Shown here: positions 1 to 12,319 of the stretch, piece by piece
Numbering within the stretch: the first letter of the stretch is position 1
How the letters are laid out: each line of letters opens with the position of its first letter
Source: Stramonita haemastoma
Taxonomy: Eukaryota > Mollusca > Gastropoda > Neogastropoda > Muricidae
Assembly (NCBI GenBank): GCA_030674155.1
Contig: CM060334.1
Location: 16,762,408 to 16,826,407 of the forward strand
DNA: 64,000 nt
Direction of reading: 5' to 3'
The notes under the pieces: generated by a model
The model's database searches: none
The model's input: only the letters and a program-made list of their open reading frames with translations
What the model was told of the DNA's origin: nothing
Made by a program: the position numbers and the translations under genes

Positions 1-375
1 CCACCCCACCCCATCCCATCCCGACCCCAAAAAACTTAAGTGTCCATTCTCCCCCCGCCCAAGTCATTCTAATATTATTATCATTTCATTCTTATCAGTA
101 GTAGTACCTCTTTGTTTTAGAGCGGTTTCCATTAACGTATACTTGTACGTACTTACTACGTACGTACACGAACATTCATTCGTTCCACACCGATCATTGC
201 CCCTGGATACTGGGTTTTGGCTAAAGGGTTTTTTCTGGCATTTGTAATATGTACGATAAGTTGTATTTTCTGTCGTTGAATAAATGCATACTTTTCGATG
301 GTTTCTTTTTGCTTTTTTGTTTTGTTGTTTGTTTGTTTGTTTGAGGGTGGTGGTGTGGTGGTGGTGTGTATGATC
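1..375. other. Left edge, no gene seen
   Basis: AT-rich single-copy-looking sequence with a C-rich start. No open frame with protein character; the long frames here are translations of the neighbouring (TG)n tract. Nothing else recognised. Confidence 0.6.
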
Positions 376-406
376 GTGTGTGTGTGTGTGTGTGTGGTGT
401 TGTTGT

Positions 407-437
<31 letters not shown>

Positions 438-538
438 TGTGTGTGTGGTGGTGGGGGGGGGGGAGTGTGCGTGTATAATAGTGTTGTGTGTGGTGTGTGT
501 GTTTGGTAGGGGTGGTGAGTGTGTGTGTGTGTTGTGTG

Positions 539-586
<48 letters not shown>

Positions 587-640
587 TGTGTAATAGTGTG
601 TGTGTGTGTGTGTGTGTGTACTTATATATGTGTGTGTGAC
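376..640. repeat. (TG)n microsatellite, interrupted
   Basis: About 265 bp of TG dinucleotides with GGTG and poly-G interruptions, followed by short (AG)n and (TTC)n runs to about 667. It borders the 3' end of the minus-strand LINE, where such tails commonly expand. The Val/Cys and Thr/His frames across it are artefacts. Confidence 0.95.
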
Positions 641-805
641 ACAGAGAGAGAGTTCTTCTTCTTCTTCTCATTGGTTTAATGTCCGTTCACTACAAGGTGA
701 TTTAGACAATGGTACATTCACGTTAAGAATGCACTGAAAAGGGGATGAGGGGAAAGGTGAAAGGATAAAAATATGATGGATGATGATAAATTTATACAAT
801 TTCAT

Positions 806-1457
806 TTATAGTAACTGACCTACTGGTGACTGGCAAATACTTTCTGCAACTGATACTAGGACATGCGACTCGGAATCATACAGAACACTTTGGATATTTC
901 CGTATTTTTTCCTTAGATCTATCCCTTTGCTTTTATACGAGGCAATGAGCACAGGGCAATCAAACAATATATGATGGACTGATATAATAGCAGAACAAGT
1001 GCAGAAAACATTTGTTGAATATTTAGTTTTCCAAGCATTTAGACGTAATTTATGAATTATAATTTCTGTATTTCGTGGGCAACACAAACGATTTAAGTGA
1101 AATCTAAAAAACTTTGAATATACAGAGTTTGCAAGAATTGAAATAATTTCAAATGATGATAAAACGTAGACCTATACTATTAATCATTATGTCACTTGTA
1201 CATTCTGAAGCACCGCGTTTTGCCAGAGAATCTGCCAATTCGTTCCAGTAAAGACCGCAATGTGATGGCACCCAGCAAAATTTTATCCCTATACCTTTAG
1301 AAACAAGAGAATGCACAAGGAACTTGGTTTCAAAAATAACATCATTTCTCAGTTTAGAGTCCCAATGTTTTAAAGCCAGTAAAACTGATTTTGAGTCAAC
1401 ACAAAAAACGACATTGTAAATCGCAAGAGAAATATTTGAAAGATAATTTAGCGCCAT
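806..1457 (-). pseudogene. LINE ORF2 RNase H and C-terminal Cys/His tail
   Basis: The frame from 1457 contains VVFCVDSKSVLLALKHW (an RNase H Asp block) and FCWVPSHCGLYWNELADSLA, the WVPSHCG..NE.AD block with catalytic His and Asp. After a gap a second piece (1087-806) has Asn/Lys-rich residues and a Cys-x-Cys ... His-x4-Cys pattern (FCTCSAIISVHHILFDCP), as in the zinc-knuckle tail of such LINEs. The intervening region 1458-2090 is ORF2 linker with decayed frames. Confidence 0.88.
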
Positions 1458-2090
1458 AAAATTGCGAACAATTCAGAAGTGAATATTGTAAAACCTTTTC
1501 CAATACAAAAAGATCTTTTTACTTTTAAGTCGGGTTAACGAAAGCAGCCCCGCACATGCCCGATTCTAAGACAGATCCGTCCGTGTATACTTTTAAGTGG
1601 TTTAAATACTGACAATTTATATGATTTGAACCTCAGTTTTGAGTAGATTTTGATTAGTGTCCTTTTTTGTTTCTGAGTAGTCAATATCAAAATTTGCATA
1701 TCTATGTTCCCATGGTGGAATCTGGGGAACTACTGGTAAAACTGGACGTTTGATATATCGATATTATTTTCCTTCATAAGGTCTTCAGTATAATTTCTTA
1801 TGGGCTGCAAAAAAGAGATATTCCTAGCTCTTTTTGGATAATCCTTTTGATCGATAAATATTTCATCGCGAACAGAATTTGAAATAGCAAGACTTCGAAT
1901 GACATATTTAGAGACAGATAACATTCTTTGCTCAGAAAAAGGAAGTAAATGAGCTTCTGCATAAGTTTTTAGTGTACTGGCATGAATCGGCACTCCTAGC
2001 GCTATTTTGATTGCTTTGCTATCCATACTTTGCAGCTTTTTTAAGAGATAATTTGGAGCAGAAAAATACACTTCTTGACCAGAAATAAGT

Positions 2091-3346
2091 TTAGACCGAA
2101 TTAATGAAACAGCAAGATGTGTAAGTGTTTTTAGTATCCTGACTCCAGGGCTGAGCACTCACAATCTTTAAGAAGTTTAATCGTTTCCTGGCTTTTAGAA
2201 TCAAATTTTCAACATGCATTTTCCAGTTTAACTTACTAGTTAAATGAACTCCCAAGAATCTGGCGTCTTGTTTGTATTGAAGTGTGACCCCATCAAGTGT
2301 TAATAACGGTAGTGTTTGGGGGTTTTTCCCATTGTTAAAAAGAACAAGACAAGTTTTTTCTCCAGATAACTCCAATCCATTCTCTTTCATGTAATTACTA
2401 AGTTTATTCAGTTCAACCTGATAAATCTTTTGAACACATTTTATCACTCTACTTTTCGTATTCTTTTTAAGAGAAGTGTTGATCCACATGGCAATGTCAT
2501 CTGCATATTGAACAATAGTCGTATTTTTTGACAATGCCTGAGGGAAGATCATGAATTAAAATAGAGAATAATATTGGTGCCAGAATTGCTCCCTGTGGTA
2601 TTCCCATATCAACAGATTTAAAGTCTGAATATACACCATTCACTTTGGTACAGATTTATCTTTCAGACAGAAAATCCTTTAAGTATTGAAACATCATGCC
2701 TCTAACGCCAATATTTTTCAATTTGTATAATAACCTCGTATGCCAAACCCTGTCGTATGCTTTCCTTACATCAAAGAAAGTAGCTAGTGTACTCTTTCGT
2801 TTGGAAAACTGCTTTTTAATATCATGGGTTAACTTTACTAGGTGATCAGTTGTACATCTCCCTCTTCGGAAACCAGCCTGATTTACAGGAATTATATTGT
2901 TTTTTTCACAATAATGCCATAGACGTTTTTGAACTATTTTTTCAAGTACTTTTCCAACATGAGAAGTGAGGGCAATTGGTCTGTAGCTGCTTAATGCTGA
3001 TTGAGATTTGCCGCTTTTAAGAACTGGGACTACAATCGACTGCTTCCAGACATTAGGAAGAGTGCCATTTATCCAACATTTTTGGAGAAATGAAAATAGT
3101 ACTTTTTTTCCAACTCTCGGGCAAATTAATTAACATTTGATAAGACAAGCAATCAATACCAACTGCTGACCTGTTACTTCTAAAGGATTCAAGGACTTCA
3201 ACAAATTCATTGTATTGAATTTCAGAGTTCAAATAATGCAGATTATCTACTGGAGGTTCTGCCATGTTTAATAGTTCAGCTTCTTCTTGTCTTTTACGTC
3301 TAACATCAGGGGACAGTTCTGAAGTCAAACTACTTTCAGAAAACAT
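2091..3346 (-). pseudogene. LINE ORF2 reverse transcriptase, multiply broken
   Basis: Translating the minus strand in pieces gives an N-terminal RT region (3346-3053), then sequence around 2900-2560 resembling RT fingers and palm (a QAGFRRGRCTTDHL-like block, FFDVRKAYDRVWH, then GIPQGAILAPILFSI). A frame change near 2540 leads into TIVQYADDIAMW, whose YADD (2495-2506) is the catalytic motif. ELSGEKTCLVLFN and RFLGVHLTSKLNWKMHVENL are the thumb-side blocks. A stop interrupts near 2660 and at least two frameshifts are needed to follow the domain. Confidence 0.9.
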
Positions 3347-3569
3347 TGTATTAAAGGCTTCCGCTTTTTCTGCTGTGCTTGGGAAACTATTGTTTTCTAA
3401 TTTTATTGGATAAGCGGTAAGTGAAATCCATTTTTCATTTTATTGATCTTCTTCCAAACCTTTTGCATATCTTTTGATTCTGATACTTCCTTTAGGCAAA
3501 ATTCTGTCCAATATGTCTTTTTTGCTTTTGCAATTGTTTTCTTACATAGTTGCTTAGCTCTTTTACTAT

Positions 3570-4609
3570 TTATAAGATTTTCTTCAGTTCTGTCTTTAAA
3601 CCATATTTTGTATTTCTCTTTTTTATAATGGACTGCCTCTTCACAATCTTTTGTCCACCATATATTGCCTTTATGCTTCCCACTGCATTGATTTTTACGC
3701 TTTGGAATAGAGAGCTCAGCAGCTGGACGTAACAGCTTTCGTAAAAAGCGTGTAGAAAATATTTTACGTCATCATTTTCCACACTTGATAAATCATATAG
3801 GTTAAGGTGTGTTCGGAATGACTCCCAGTTTGCCAAGTTAAGCAAATACTTTGGAACTTTATCTTCAAATTTCGGTAAATCTAGGATAATTTTTTTACTG
3901 AATGATATAGAAATAGGAAAGTGGTCACTACCAAGACAATCTTCATTAACATCCCATTTGCAATCGAGTGCTAAAGAAGGGGAAATCAATGATAAATCGA
4001 TGGCACTAGGCTTGTGATAGTGAATATCAGGTGTTCTGGTTATCCTGCCATCATTTAATAGACATAATTTAGAATCGATAATATTTTCCACAATACGATT
4101 ATTGGTGACAATTGTACATTCCGAATCCCAAAACGGGGCATGCGCATTAAAATCCCCCAATATCACCCATTTATTTTTGTAAAATCTACGTTTTTAAGCC
4201 AGTCAGTATTATCAAGTTTTGGACCTTGGGGAAGATATACAGATAAGACATTAAACACTACATTTTTGTTAATCTTGACAGACACACCAGTACAATAAAT
4301 ATCCTTGACATCTGGAGGTATTGGCCACAAAGCTAACTTTTGATAATCTAAACCCTGCCTTATATATATGGCTGTTTTTACCTTTTTAGAAACATCATCA
4401 ATGCTACATAATGGCGGGTAATAAAAATGCTCTAGTTTGGGCATTTTATTTTTACAAACATTTAAAGACTGCAGGACTAGTATAGAATAAAAATGACAAC
4501 TTAAAAAATGTTCAAAACTTAAAATGTTTGTTGCAATGCTCCTAGCATTCCACTGAAGAATCTTTACTCCTTCAGATAATTCAGGTTTTCTGTATTCGTT
4601 TTTCTTCAT
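3570..4609 (-). pseudogene. LINE ORF2 endonuclease (EEP/APE-like), frameshifted
   Basis: From 4609 the frame shows ILQWNARSI (the metal-binding Asn block) and VFNVLSVYLPQGP. It breaks at about 4163 and resumes in another frame with ILGDFNAHAPFWDS (catalytic GDFN block), SAIDLSLISPS and GSDHFPISI (the SDH active-site block). These are the canonical motifs of the endonuclease-exonuclease-phosphatase fold that nicks target DNA for target-primed reverse transcription. The frame change sits two codons upstream of GDFN. The frame ends near 3570 in a lysine-rich linker leading toward the RT. Confidence 0.9.
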
Positions 4610-4717
4610 GATGTGACTAAGATACTAAAATTGAACATTTTTATGATTTTAACTACAATTATTCGATCAAGTTAGAAATGACTAAAACAGGATGCAGTCC
4701 AATGCTGAGCAAAAGAG

Positions 4718-6016
4718 CTAAGGACCAGAAAGCCATGGCGGAAGTAGAGGACAGAAGCCAGGAGGAGGCAGGAGATGGTGGGGTCTGGGAGACCAGTGGT
4801 AGCCTTGTCTAGCGTTGGAAGCGCCGAACCTTCCCCCTCTCTGCCTTCGCCGGGGCTGTTCCCAGTAGAGGCGGTGCAGATGTCGCCCCAGGTTCCTGGC
4901 CAGCATACTAGCTCCCTGCTCAGTAGGGTGCAAACCGTCTTGGAGATGTCTGGATGAAAGAATGTTCTCATGGTCTACATAAGATAGATTTTGAATATTT
5001 TGTTCTGTAGCCTCTGAAAATGTGTGGGCATTGTAAACCACGCGTTTCGACTCCAGACGTTGTTGTTTTACTGGTAGAGCCTTGCTGCACACGATGTGTG
5101 ATCGAGGAAAGATGCTTTGCACGGCTTTCACAGCAGATGCCATGTTCTTGCCACAAGTTGTAGCATCTTTCCCCTTGAGATCGTTGATCCCCGTGTGCAG
5201 CACGACACAATCAGGAGCAGGGTGAAGATGTTGTCTGGCTTCTTCAGCAACGCTCCTGATGCTCTCCACTGTGTAGGCCTTTCTTGCCGCCACTTGAAGC
5301 CCATAAGACAGGCCTAAACGAACAGGATTTACTTTATTCAAAGTGGAATCATGCAGAACAAGCACTCGTGGGAGATCTACAGCCATGGAGGAACTTTTTT
5401 CTAAGACTGAATTACTAGTAGACTTTTTTCTTTGGATTTGCGTGGTCTTCATGATGTCATTTTTTCTTGAAATTACGTCATTTTGTACAGTTCTTTTTGA
5501 GTTCCTGGGAGTCTCAGTTGAGGCCTTTTCTTTCCAAGACGGCTTCCTTTTCTTGGACAACTGATCCCCTTTTGGCTTCGGCACTGATGTTTCTTGTGCT
5601 CGAACCGACGTTTTTGATTTCACTACTTCTGCATAAGTTGCAGGGATCACAGTGTTGTCTGTCTGTGTCTAGCTGTCTGACACAGACACTGGAATTCTGT
5701 TCAATTTTGCAATTGTTTCGCTTTGCTTTTTCACGGTCGATTCGAGCGAATCCAAACGATCGCATAATTTTAGCATTACCGACTGCATGGCTTTTAAAAA
5801 TCCCTCCGTGTTGTTATGGTCATTTTTTTTATTTTGAAGTTTCTTACCTTCAAGTTCAAGTCCGTCCTCGGTGTCAGTTTGAAAGCTTTGTCGCATCGTT
5901 TCTTTCAACAAGTCTTTTCTCAAATTCACGCTGGTTTTTGAAGAGTCAGGGATGCTTTTCTCACTCACTGGCGTGGACCGCCCTCCCGCACTTCTTGATC
6001 TGGTTGTTCGATTCAT
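4718..6016 (-). pseudogene. LINE ORF1: coiled coil plus SGNH/GDSL esterase, split by one TAG
   Basis: The first segment (6016-5672, 115 codons) is charged, with a helical stretch of hydrophobic heptads (LKAMQSVMLKLCDRLDSLES) that fits an ORF1 trimerisation coiled coil. A TAG at 5671-5669 interrupts, and the same frame then continues to 4718. The second segment begins basic (KKRKPSWKEK) and holds an SGNH-hydrolase core: VLVLHDSTLNKV (nucleophile-serine block), VVLHTGINDLKG (Asn block) and DGLHPTEQGASMLARNL (Asp-x-x-His block). All three blocks are present although the first is HDS rather than GDS. ORF1 proteins of LINEs bind element RNA; the esterase role is unproven. Only one nonsense codon separates the two halves, so ORF1 is the best preserved part of the element. 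Confidence 0.88.
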
Positions 6017-6102
6017 GCTTACCAGTTTCTTTGCAAAAAAAAAACCCAGCAGACGTTACTCTTCACTTGTTTACAGTTCCGCCATCTTGTCACGTCAGAG
6101 AG

Positions 6103-6165
6103 AGAGTATATGTGTGCATGTGTGTGTGCGTGCGTGCGTGCGTGCATGTGTGTGTGTGCATTTGC
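6103..6165. repeat. (TG)/(TGCG)n microsatellite
   Basis: Short TGTGTGCG/TGCG dinucleotide tract just upstream of the LINE 5' end. Low-complexity T and A runs follow to about 6380; no gene seen. Confidence 0.85.
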
Positions 6166-6433
6166 ATTATGATTTTTTTTTTAAACAAAGCAAACACATT
6201 AGAGATCTCTTATCAAGACAACAAAGAAGAAGGATTTGAAAACTGCATTGATCCCATCTTCTGACCCACACGTAAAATCTCCCTTGGGCAAAATAATAAA
6301 ATAAGTGCTTGAGCTGATAGCTCCTGACAAAAAAAAACCCAACAACAACAACAACAACAGCAAAAACAACAAAACAAACCCCCCAGAAAAGAATAAGGAC
6401 GGCTTTGGCAGAGAATCAATTTGAGCGTGGAAA

Positions 6434-6883
<450 letters not shown>

Positions 6884-6884
6884 C

Positions 6885-7168
6885 TGGAGAGCCTAGTTGG
6901 TTAGAGCGTTGCGCATTGCGGTCGTGATTTGCTGACCCAGGTTCGAATCTTGTTCAAGAGGGTTTTTTCCTCTAGAGTTAACATCAGCGCCGACTCCTCT
7001 CCCTCCGAAAGTCCTTTGGATGAGACGTCCCTTGTGCGAACGCACGCAAAACATCTTGCGCATAAGTTAAACATGTTCCACTTCTCGGAAGAGTAGGCCA
7101 TCGTGTGCCGTTGGGAACGGATGACAAAAATGACAAAACTGCATACACACAGGTCTCGATATAAAAGA
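6885..7168 (+). mobile_element. tRNA-derived SINE, family A
   Basis: The head contains an A-box-like GCCTAGTTGGTTAGAGCG and a B-box-like GGTTCGAATCT. The family body follows: an 'AGTTAACATCAG' block, 'GTCCTTTGGATGAGAC', 'GAACGCACGCA', 'GAGTAGGCCAT' and 'TACACACAGG', with the 3' end 'CGATATAAAAGAATAAATAA'. The same order recurs in many copies in this window, which defines the family. A (TC)n tract follows the tail. Confidence 0.88.
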
Positions 7169-7183
7169 ATAAATAATATTAAA

Positions 7184-7185
<2 letters not shown>

Positions 7186-7226
<41 letters not shown>
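7186..7226. repeat. (TC)n microsatellite at SINE tail
   Basis: Twenty TC units directly after the A-family SINE tail. Confidence 0.95.
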
Positions 7227-7230
<4 letters not shown>

Positions 7231-7499
7231 CCACACTTCTCGTTCATGCATCAGTGTTTTGTGATATATGGACAAGAACAGGAGATGTTAAACATAAGCA
7301 CTACCAAAGTCATGTAAATTACAGATTTTGTCGCTCCAACACTACAAGAGTCGAAATTACAATCATTCACTGGTCAGTACAAGCATTTGATTAAAGCCCC
7401 CCCCCAAAAAAAAAAAAAAAAAAATCCAGTTCAGATGATAACTCTGCACGGAATTTTTGAAAAAGGGACATCACTGAGATTCTTTTTTCTTTCCGCGCG

Positions 7500-7946
7500 C
7501 AATCTTATAAAAAGAAAAAAGTTCAATCTCTCAGCCAATCAGAAAACCGTATACAAAACACTCTTTCCTTCTTTCCCGGTCACATATGAGCGCCATGATA
7601 GTTTGCAGGTGGGCAGACGATGGTCACTGTGTTTTAAAAAATTAAATTACGTCGCTTCGCTTGTAAGAAATATTTTTCAACTTATGCCAGAGGGATGATG
7701 GATTTAACAAGCACACGTTGTAACAGTTCGGGATACCGGTGTCTACAGAATGTTGAGTGCAAGTGGATGAACTGTGTCCTGCATAAACGCACCGGCGAAA
7801 ACCAAACCGGGAATTTTCGAGGAATATGCAGAGGATATTCTAGTGTGTGCAGGTTGCAAATGCAAGAGAGACGGTGCGTGAGTTCGGTTAACACACTTCG
7901 AGTATATTCGTCGAAATGGAGACAATACGAAAAGGACGAACACAAG
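7500..7946 (+). other. Candidate promoter/first exon (unconfirmed)
   Basis: A CCAAT-type box (AGCCAATCAG, about 7532) lies upstream of a CpG-richer stretch. At 7917 an ATG in strong context (GAAATGG) starts a 10-codon frame METIRKGRTQ that runs into AAG|GTATGT at 7946/7947, a good 5' splice site leaving phase 1. Overlapping frames exist on both strands (up to 146 codons on plus, 87 on minus) but resemble nothing I know. This may be a transcription start region; equally it may be chance. Confidence 0.22.
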
Positions 7947-7949
7947 GTA

Positions 7950-8730
7950 TGTGAACAATTTTATTTTCACACTTTCTCTTCTTGCAAGCACTTTCAGGGT
8001 AGGCATTATGCTATGTGGTGCTGTTTGTCATGTGATGGTGTATTTCCTGTGATTCAACTTTGGCAGATTTTATGTTTGTTGTGTGTTGGAGGGTTGTCCG
8101 GACTTTTGAAATTATTTAACTTAAAGTTAACTTAAAGCTTTTGGTCACATAATCTGTCTGGAAAAAAATAATTTTAATACCTTGAAAATAAATTTAGAAG
8201 ATTGAGCCCAGGTTCGACATTGGCATTGCTTCAGATGATGCTGTGATAGTATCACTATCAGGGAGCGGTGTACTACATGTCATGACTGGGAAAGATTTTC
8301 ATCCAGTCCCTTTCCCCCGCGAAGCTTAGATCTATCATCTTTGTCAAATATTCACAGGAGATAGATCTATGGCTAGGAAAATTTACCGAGTTGATTTTTT
8401 TTTAGATTCTTTTCCTAGCTGATTACTGAGATTCTTTTGTTTTAGATCAGATTTTAATTGCATTTTTGATGATTTTTTGTTTTTGTTTTAATCTTTGTCT
8501 GAAAGAAGCGCTTTTATGATAAGCAGCTGTTGGACGAAGAAGGGGCGGTTTATTTGAAAATATTTTCCACATTCATATGTTGGTTTTTGTTGTTGTAGGT
8601 TTGTTTTTGATTTTTGGTTGTTTTGTTTTGTTTGTTGGTTGGGTTTTTTTGTTTGTTTTGGGGGGACACTTTTATTATTTTAGACTTTAGCACGCATTGT
8701 ACATGTGCTCACTTTTCACGGTTAAGAGCT

Positions 8731-8796
<66 letters not shown>

Positions 8797-9928
8797 CTCT
8801 CTCTCCTGCATATATAATTATGCTCAGACACGTGCGTGTGCGCGCATATAGGCTACATGCTCGTACAAAGAGCACTCGTGGGTGTGGAGTCCTCTTTCCC
8901 ACCCTAAGCTCTCACTTTCCTCTTTCCACACATAACACATGTATAATGCATGCGAGCATGTACAATAATGATTAAAATATGTTCAATATACGCAGGCAAT
9001 ATTATCTACTGTCCGCATGATACAGAAACCTGGTGTTTTTTCCGCGTTAAGTTACAACTACTCCATCTTCCTATTCTTTATCTCGCTGCCATCCCTCTTT
9101 GCAAACCCCCCTCATCCCTTCTTTCTCCCCCTCCTAATAAAAAACGAAAAACAGGAATTCCACAACAGTTGTAGATCACAATATTTGTCAGAGAGATTTT
9201 TTTTCCAGAATACTGAAATTACCATAGCAATGTGTTTCCCTAATATATCATTTCAACGGTCCAGTAACCAACTACATGCATGAAGTATGATGTTACTGCA
9301 AATATGCAGATTTCATCGAGGGTTACCCACGAGATTCCAATGACTTGGAACTAATGTTTTTTTGTGGGGGGGGGGGGGGGGGTTTGGTTGGGGTTTTTTT
9401 TGTTTTTTTTTTTTTTTTTGGGGGGGGGGCGGATGTAGGGCAATGAAATAGCTATGCTATTTGGATGTTGTTAAGTTTGTCGGTAGGTTGGTTATTATTA
9501 TTATTATTGTGGGGGGAGGGGGGTGTTTGTTTGGTTTGGATTTTTATTGGGTAGTGGGTTTTTTTTGTTTGGGGGTGTTGTTTTTGTTTGTTTTTTGTTT
9601 GGGTTTTTTGTTTTGTTTTTTTGGGGGGTATGATTTTGCCTTTCCATAGTTTGGTCTTTCTCTACTTCGCATTTCTCTATAGTTCTTATTTTCTCTATTA
9701 GAATTTTCCACAGCCAATCTTCGTTTGAGTTTTTTTCTCTTTCCTGTTTTGCTCTCACCCCAACTGCCCCCTTCCCATATTTTTTTTTTTTTTTTTTCCT
9801 CCTCGTTCTTATTTCGCGCCTTGTCTGTCAAGTCCCTTTTTTTCTCCTTGTTTTTCTTCTCTTGCGTCCATGAAGAAGACTGGGAAGTTTGTGCAAGTCA
9901 TCGATAACGGTATGAATGTCATGGAGAC
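7950..9928. other. Intergenic, low-complexity, no gene seen
   Basis: AT-rich DNA with T-, G- and GT-rich runs (notably poly-G/poly-T 9366-9430 and G/T-rich 9480-9630) and a (TC)n microsatellite at 8733-8805. Frames over these are compositional. No splice-supported exon recognised. Confidence 0.6.
8733..8805. repeat. (TC)n microsatellite
   Basis: About 36 CT units with one TT interruption. Confidence 0.95.
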
Positions 9929-10060
9929 TTGTTTGTGTTCCGAACGATTGAAGACGGCCCAGTTACGGGTGATATACATCTCCGTTTCTCTGATGAATCA
10001 TGTGCTGGTAGCTTCAGCGGCTGTTTGTTCAGTCCAGAAAGTGCAGCCCATACATTGATA
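9929..10060 (+). repeat. Dispersed ~40-codon unit, copy 1
   Basis: An open frame reading FRTIEDGPVTGDIHLRFSDE... ending in GCLFSPESAAHT. It aligns residue by residue with copies at 13760 and 14935 (pattern: F-x3-E-D/G-x-P-A/V-T-x ... S-D-x-F-x-G-x-L/F-F-x-P). Its 3' half is related to the tandem array at 10806-11582. Whether it is a coding exon or a dispersed repeat is unknown. Confidence 0.6.
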
Positions 10061-10805
10061 TATTATGTTGTGGTTGACAAAAATAAAAGAAGGAATGAAA
10101 GAGGGGGGGACCGACTCGGCCGTTCAATCTTTGCCAACATTGAGAAAAGACGAATTTCGACTCTTCTTTTGTGTGTGTTTTTGTTTGTTGCGTTTGGGAG
10201 GGGGGGGGGGGGGTTGACATCAGCTGCAAAGATATGTTGACAGGATTTTCTTTTTTAATATCTTTCTCTTTGTATGTTTTTTTTTCAAGATTACAAACGA
10301 ATAAAGATTAGCTGCATATTTTCAAACCCATGTGTGGTTTGTTTCAGGATATAGCATCACTGCTAAAAGGCAGCTCCTTTTAATTAAAGATTAGAAACAT
10401 TCTACAAATAGGGAAAAAATATCTATGCTCTTTTGGACATTTTCAGAGCAGTTTTGATAAATCAAAATTTGATCTTTTACAAAGAAAAACTCTCTAGAAC
10501 AAATGAAAACAAAAAGAGAGTGGGGGAGAGGACATGATTATTGAAAATATTTCCCAGTCAAAAGATCAGGAAGAAATTCAATAAATCAAATGTCAACCAT
10601 CATTCTCCCCATCACCCGCCCACCACCTTCTTCGTCTCTGGTTTTCTTTCCCCGCCGTTATCCGTGTTTGCCTTCGTTATTTCAAAACAAGAAACCGCCT
10701 CTACCACCTCCAACAACAACTACAACAAAAAACGAGGAAAAAATAGTAGTGTGTAATGTCAAAGAGACTTCTTTTTTCGAAGTATTGACAGCAACATAAA
10801 GCTCT

Positions 10806-11582
10806 GCATGTTCCCTAATTCATCTTACGCTGATGATCTCACGGGTCGTTTCTACAGACTAAAAAAGCAACAAAGCTATGTTCCCTTTTACATCTTACGT
10901 TGATAAAATCACGGACCATTTCTACAGACTAAAAAGCAACATAGTTTATGTTCCCTTTTGCATCTTACGCTGGGGATCTCACGGTCATTTCTACAGACTA
11001 AAAAAGCAACATAGCTATATGTTCCCTTATGCATCTTCCGTTGACAATATCACGGGTCATTTCTACAGACTAAAAAAGCAACATAGCAACATGAATGTTC
11101 TCTTATACATTTTACATTGATAATCTCATGAATTTCTCACAGCAACAATCATAGCAACATGTTCCCTCAGACATCTTACGCTGATAATCTCACGGATCAT
11201 TTTCCTACAGACTAAAAAGCAACGTGGGTTCATGTTCCCTAATATCACGTTGATAATCCCACGGATCATTTCTACAGGTTAAAAAGCAGCATAGCTGCAT
11301 GTTTCTCAATGCATCTTACATTGATAATCTCATGGATCATTTCTCACAAAGAAATCAACACAGCTACATGTTTCTCAGTACAGCTTACGTTTATTGTATC
11401 ATGGATCATTTCTACACACTAAAAAGAAGCATTGCAACTTGTTCACTAATACATCTTACGCAGATGATCTCACGGATCATTTCTTACAGACTAAAAAGCA
11501 GCATAGCAACATGTATGATCTAATACATCTTACTCTAATAGCCTCACGGATCATTTCTGCAGGCTAATAAACACAGCATGTG
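10806..11582 (+). repeat. ~70 bp tandem array (11 units) related to the dispersed unit
   Basis: Eleven units begin with ATGTTCCCT or a variant at about 10808, 10878, 10948, 11020, 11095, 11159, 11232, 11299, 11368, 11438 and 11511, so the period is 64-75 bp. The shared core is 'ATCTTACGCTGATAATCTCA' followed by 'CGGATCATTTCTACAGACTA' and AAAAGCAACATAG. Several units translate as MFPxxSYxDxxxxHFYRLK, matching MFFPDKSYSDNFRGHLFRPV of the copy at 13760. The last unit ends in an AACACAGCATGTGCA block shared with the dispersed copies. Confidence 0.85.
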
Positions 11583-11764
11583 CAATGTTTTGGCATCTGT
11601 AGTTATCCGGCCTCTCCCTTTGAGCTTTTAGTAAATTTTCAACTGGGAAGTCAAAAGAGAAGGGAGGGGTGAACAGAAAGAGGAAAAGGGTAGGATGTGG
11701 AGGAGTTATGGTTATGTCATACTGTTCTGTTGTTAATGACTGCACTCCTTTTGTTGTTGCTTTT
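11583..11764. other. Short spacer, nothing seen
   Basis: Unique-looking sequence between the array and a TC tract; no supported feature. Confidence 0.5.
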
Positions 11765-11857
<93 letters not shown>

Positions 11858-11880
11858 CCTCCCTCCCTCCCTCCTCCCCC
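11765..11880. repeat. (TC)n microsatellite with CCCT tail
   Basis: About 45 TC units grading into (CCCT)n. Confidence 0.95.
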
Positions 11881-12045
11881 CTCTTTTCCTACTTCTTTTT
11901 AGGTTTTAGGGTCGTTTTTGTTTTACTATTTTTGGTTACACCCTGCTTCCGTCTAGTTTTTCCTCCGCTCAACTGATCTCCCGACTCCCTAGTCTTCTCC
12001 ATGCCTTGGCCCTGAAACTCCACTTTCCTTCGAGCGTTATTTATT

Positions 12046-12262
12046 TATTTATTCTTTTATATCGAGGATAATGGAATAAGCACTCATGTGCTTTTTTGCA
12101 TCCTGTCCCCGTGTGTGTGCAGTTTTCTAGATCTTGTCATCTGCTCCCACCGGCACACAATGGCCTACTCTTCCGAAAAGCGTTACAGGATTTAACGTGT
12201 GTGCAAGTTCTGCGTGCGTTCGTACACGGGGCCTCAGTTTACAGTCTCATCCGAAGGACTGC
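12046..12262 (-). mobile_element. SINE family A, inverted, head missing
   Basis: Reverse complement of the family-A body: TTCTTTTATATCGAGGATAA tail, then ACACAATGGCCTACTCTTC, ending at the 'TCATCCGAAGGACT' block. It forms an inverted pair with the next copy. Confidence 0.82.
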
Positions 12263-12319
12263 TTTTTTTGTTGTTGGTTTGTTTGTTTTTTTTGGGGGGG
12301 TGGAGTCAACACTGATGTT

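Larger units (their letters stand above)
670..6095 (-). mobile_element. Near-full-length non-LTR retrotransposon (RNase H-bearing LINE), inactive
   Basis: Read on the minus strand, this stretch carries in order an ORF1 (coiled coil plus SGNH esterase, 6016-4718), an AP-like endonuclease (4609-3570), a reverse transcriptase (about 3346-2091), an RNase H (1457-1149) and a Cys/His-containing tail (1087-806). That order is the signature of a target-primed LINE. Esterase-type ORF1s are known from CR1/L2-like LINEs, while a C-terminal RNase H is typical of I/R1/LOA/Jockey-group LINEs, so I leave the clade open. The 5' end is probably near 6095, just upstream of the first ORF1 Met; the 3' end is near 670, beside a TG tract. 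Every domain has frameshifts or stops, so this is a dead copy. Element limits are approximate. Confidence 0.93.

Noticed and set aside
298..671. 113- and 171-codon frames rich in Val/Cys or Thr/His
   Set aside because: They are translations of (TG)n/(CA)n; composition explains them.
5467..6264. 265-codon plus frame over the LINE ORF1
   Set aside because: Antisense to the recognisable coiled coil and esterase; ends in a TG microsatellite.
10806..11582. Possible CRISPR array (11 regular units)
   Set aside because: Units are contiguous diverged tandem repeats without unique spacers, in eukaryotic DNA with no cas genes.
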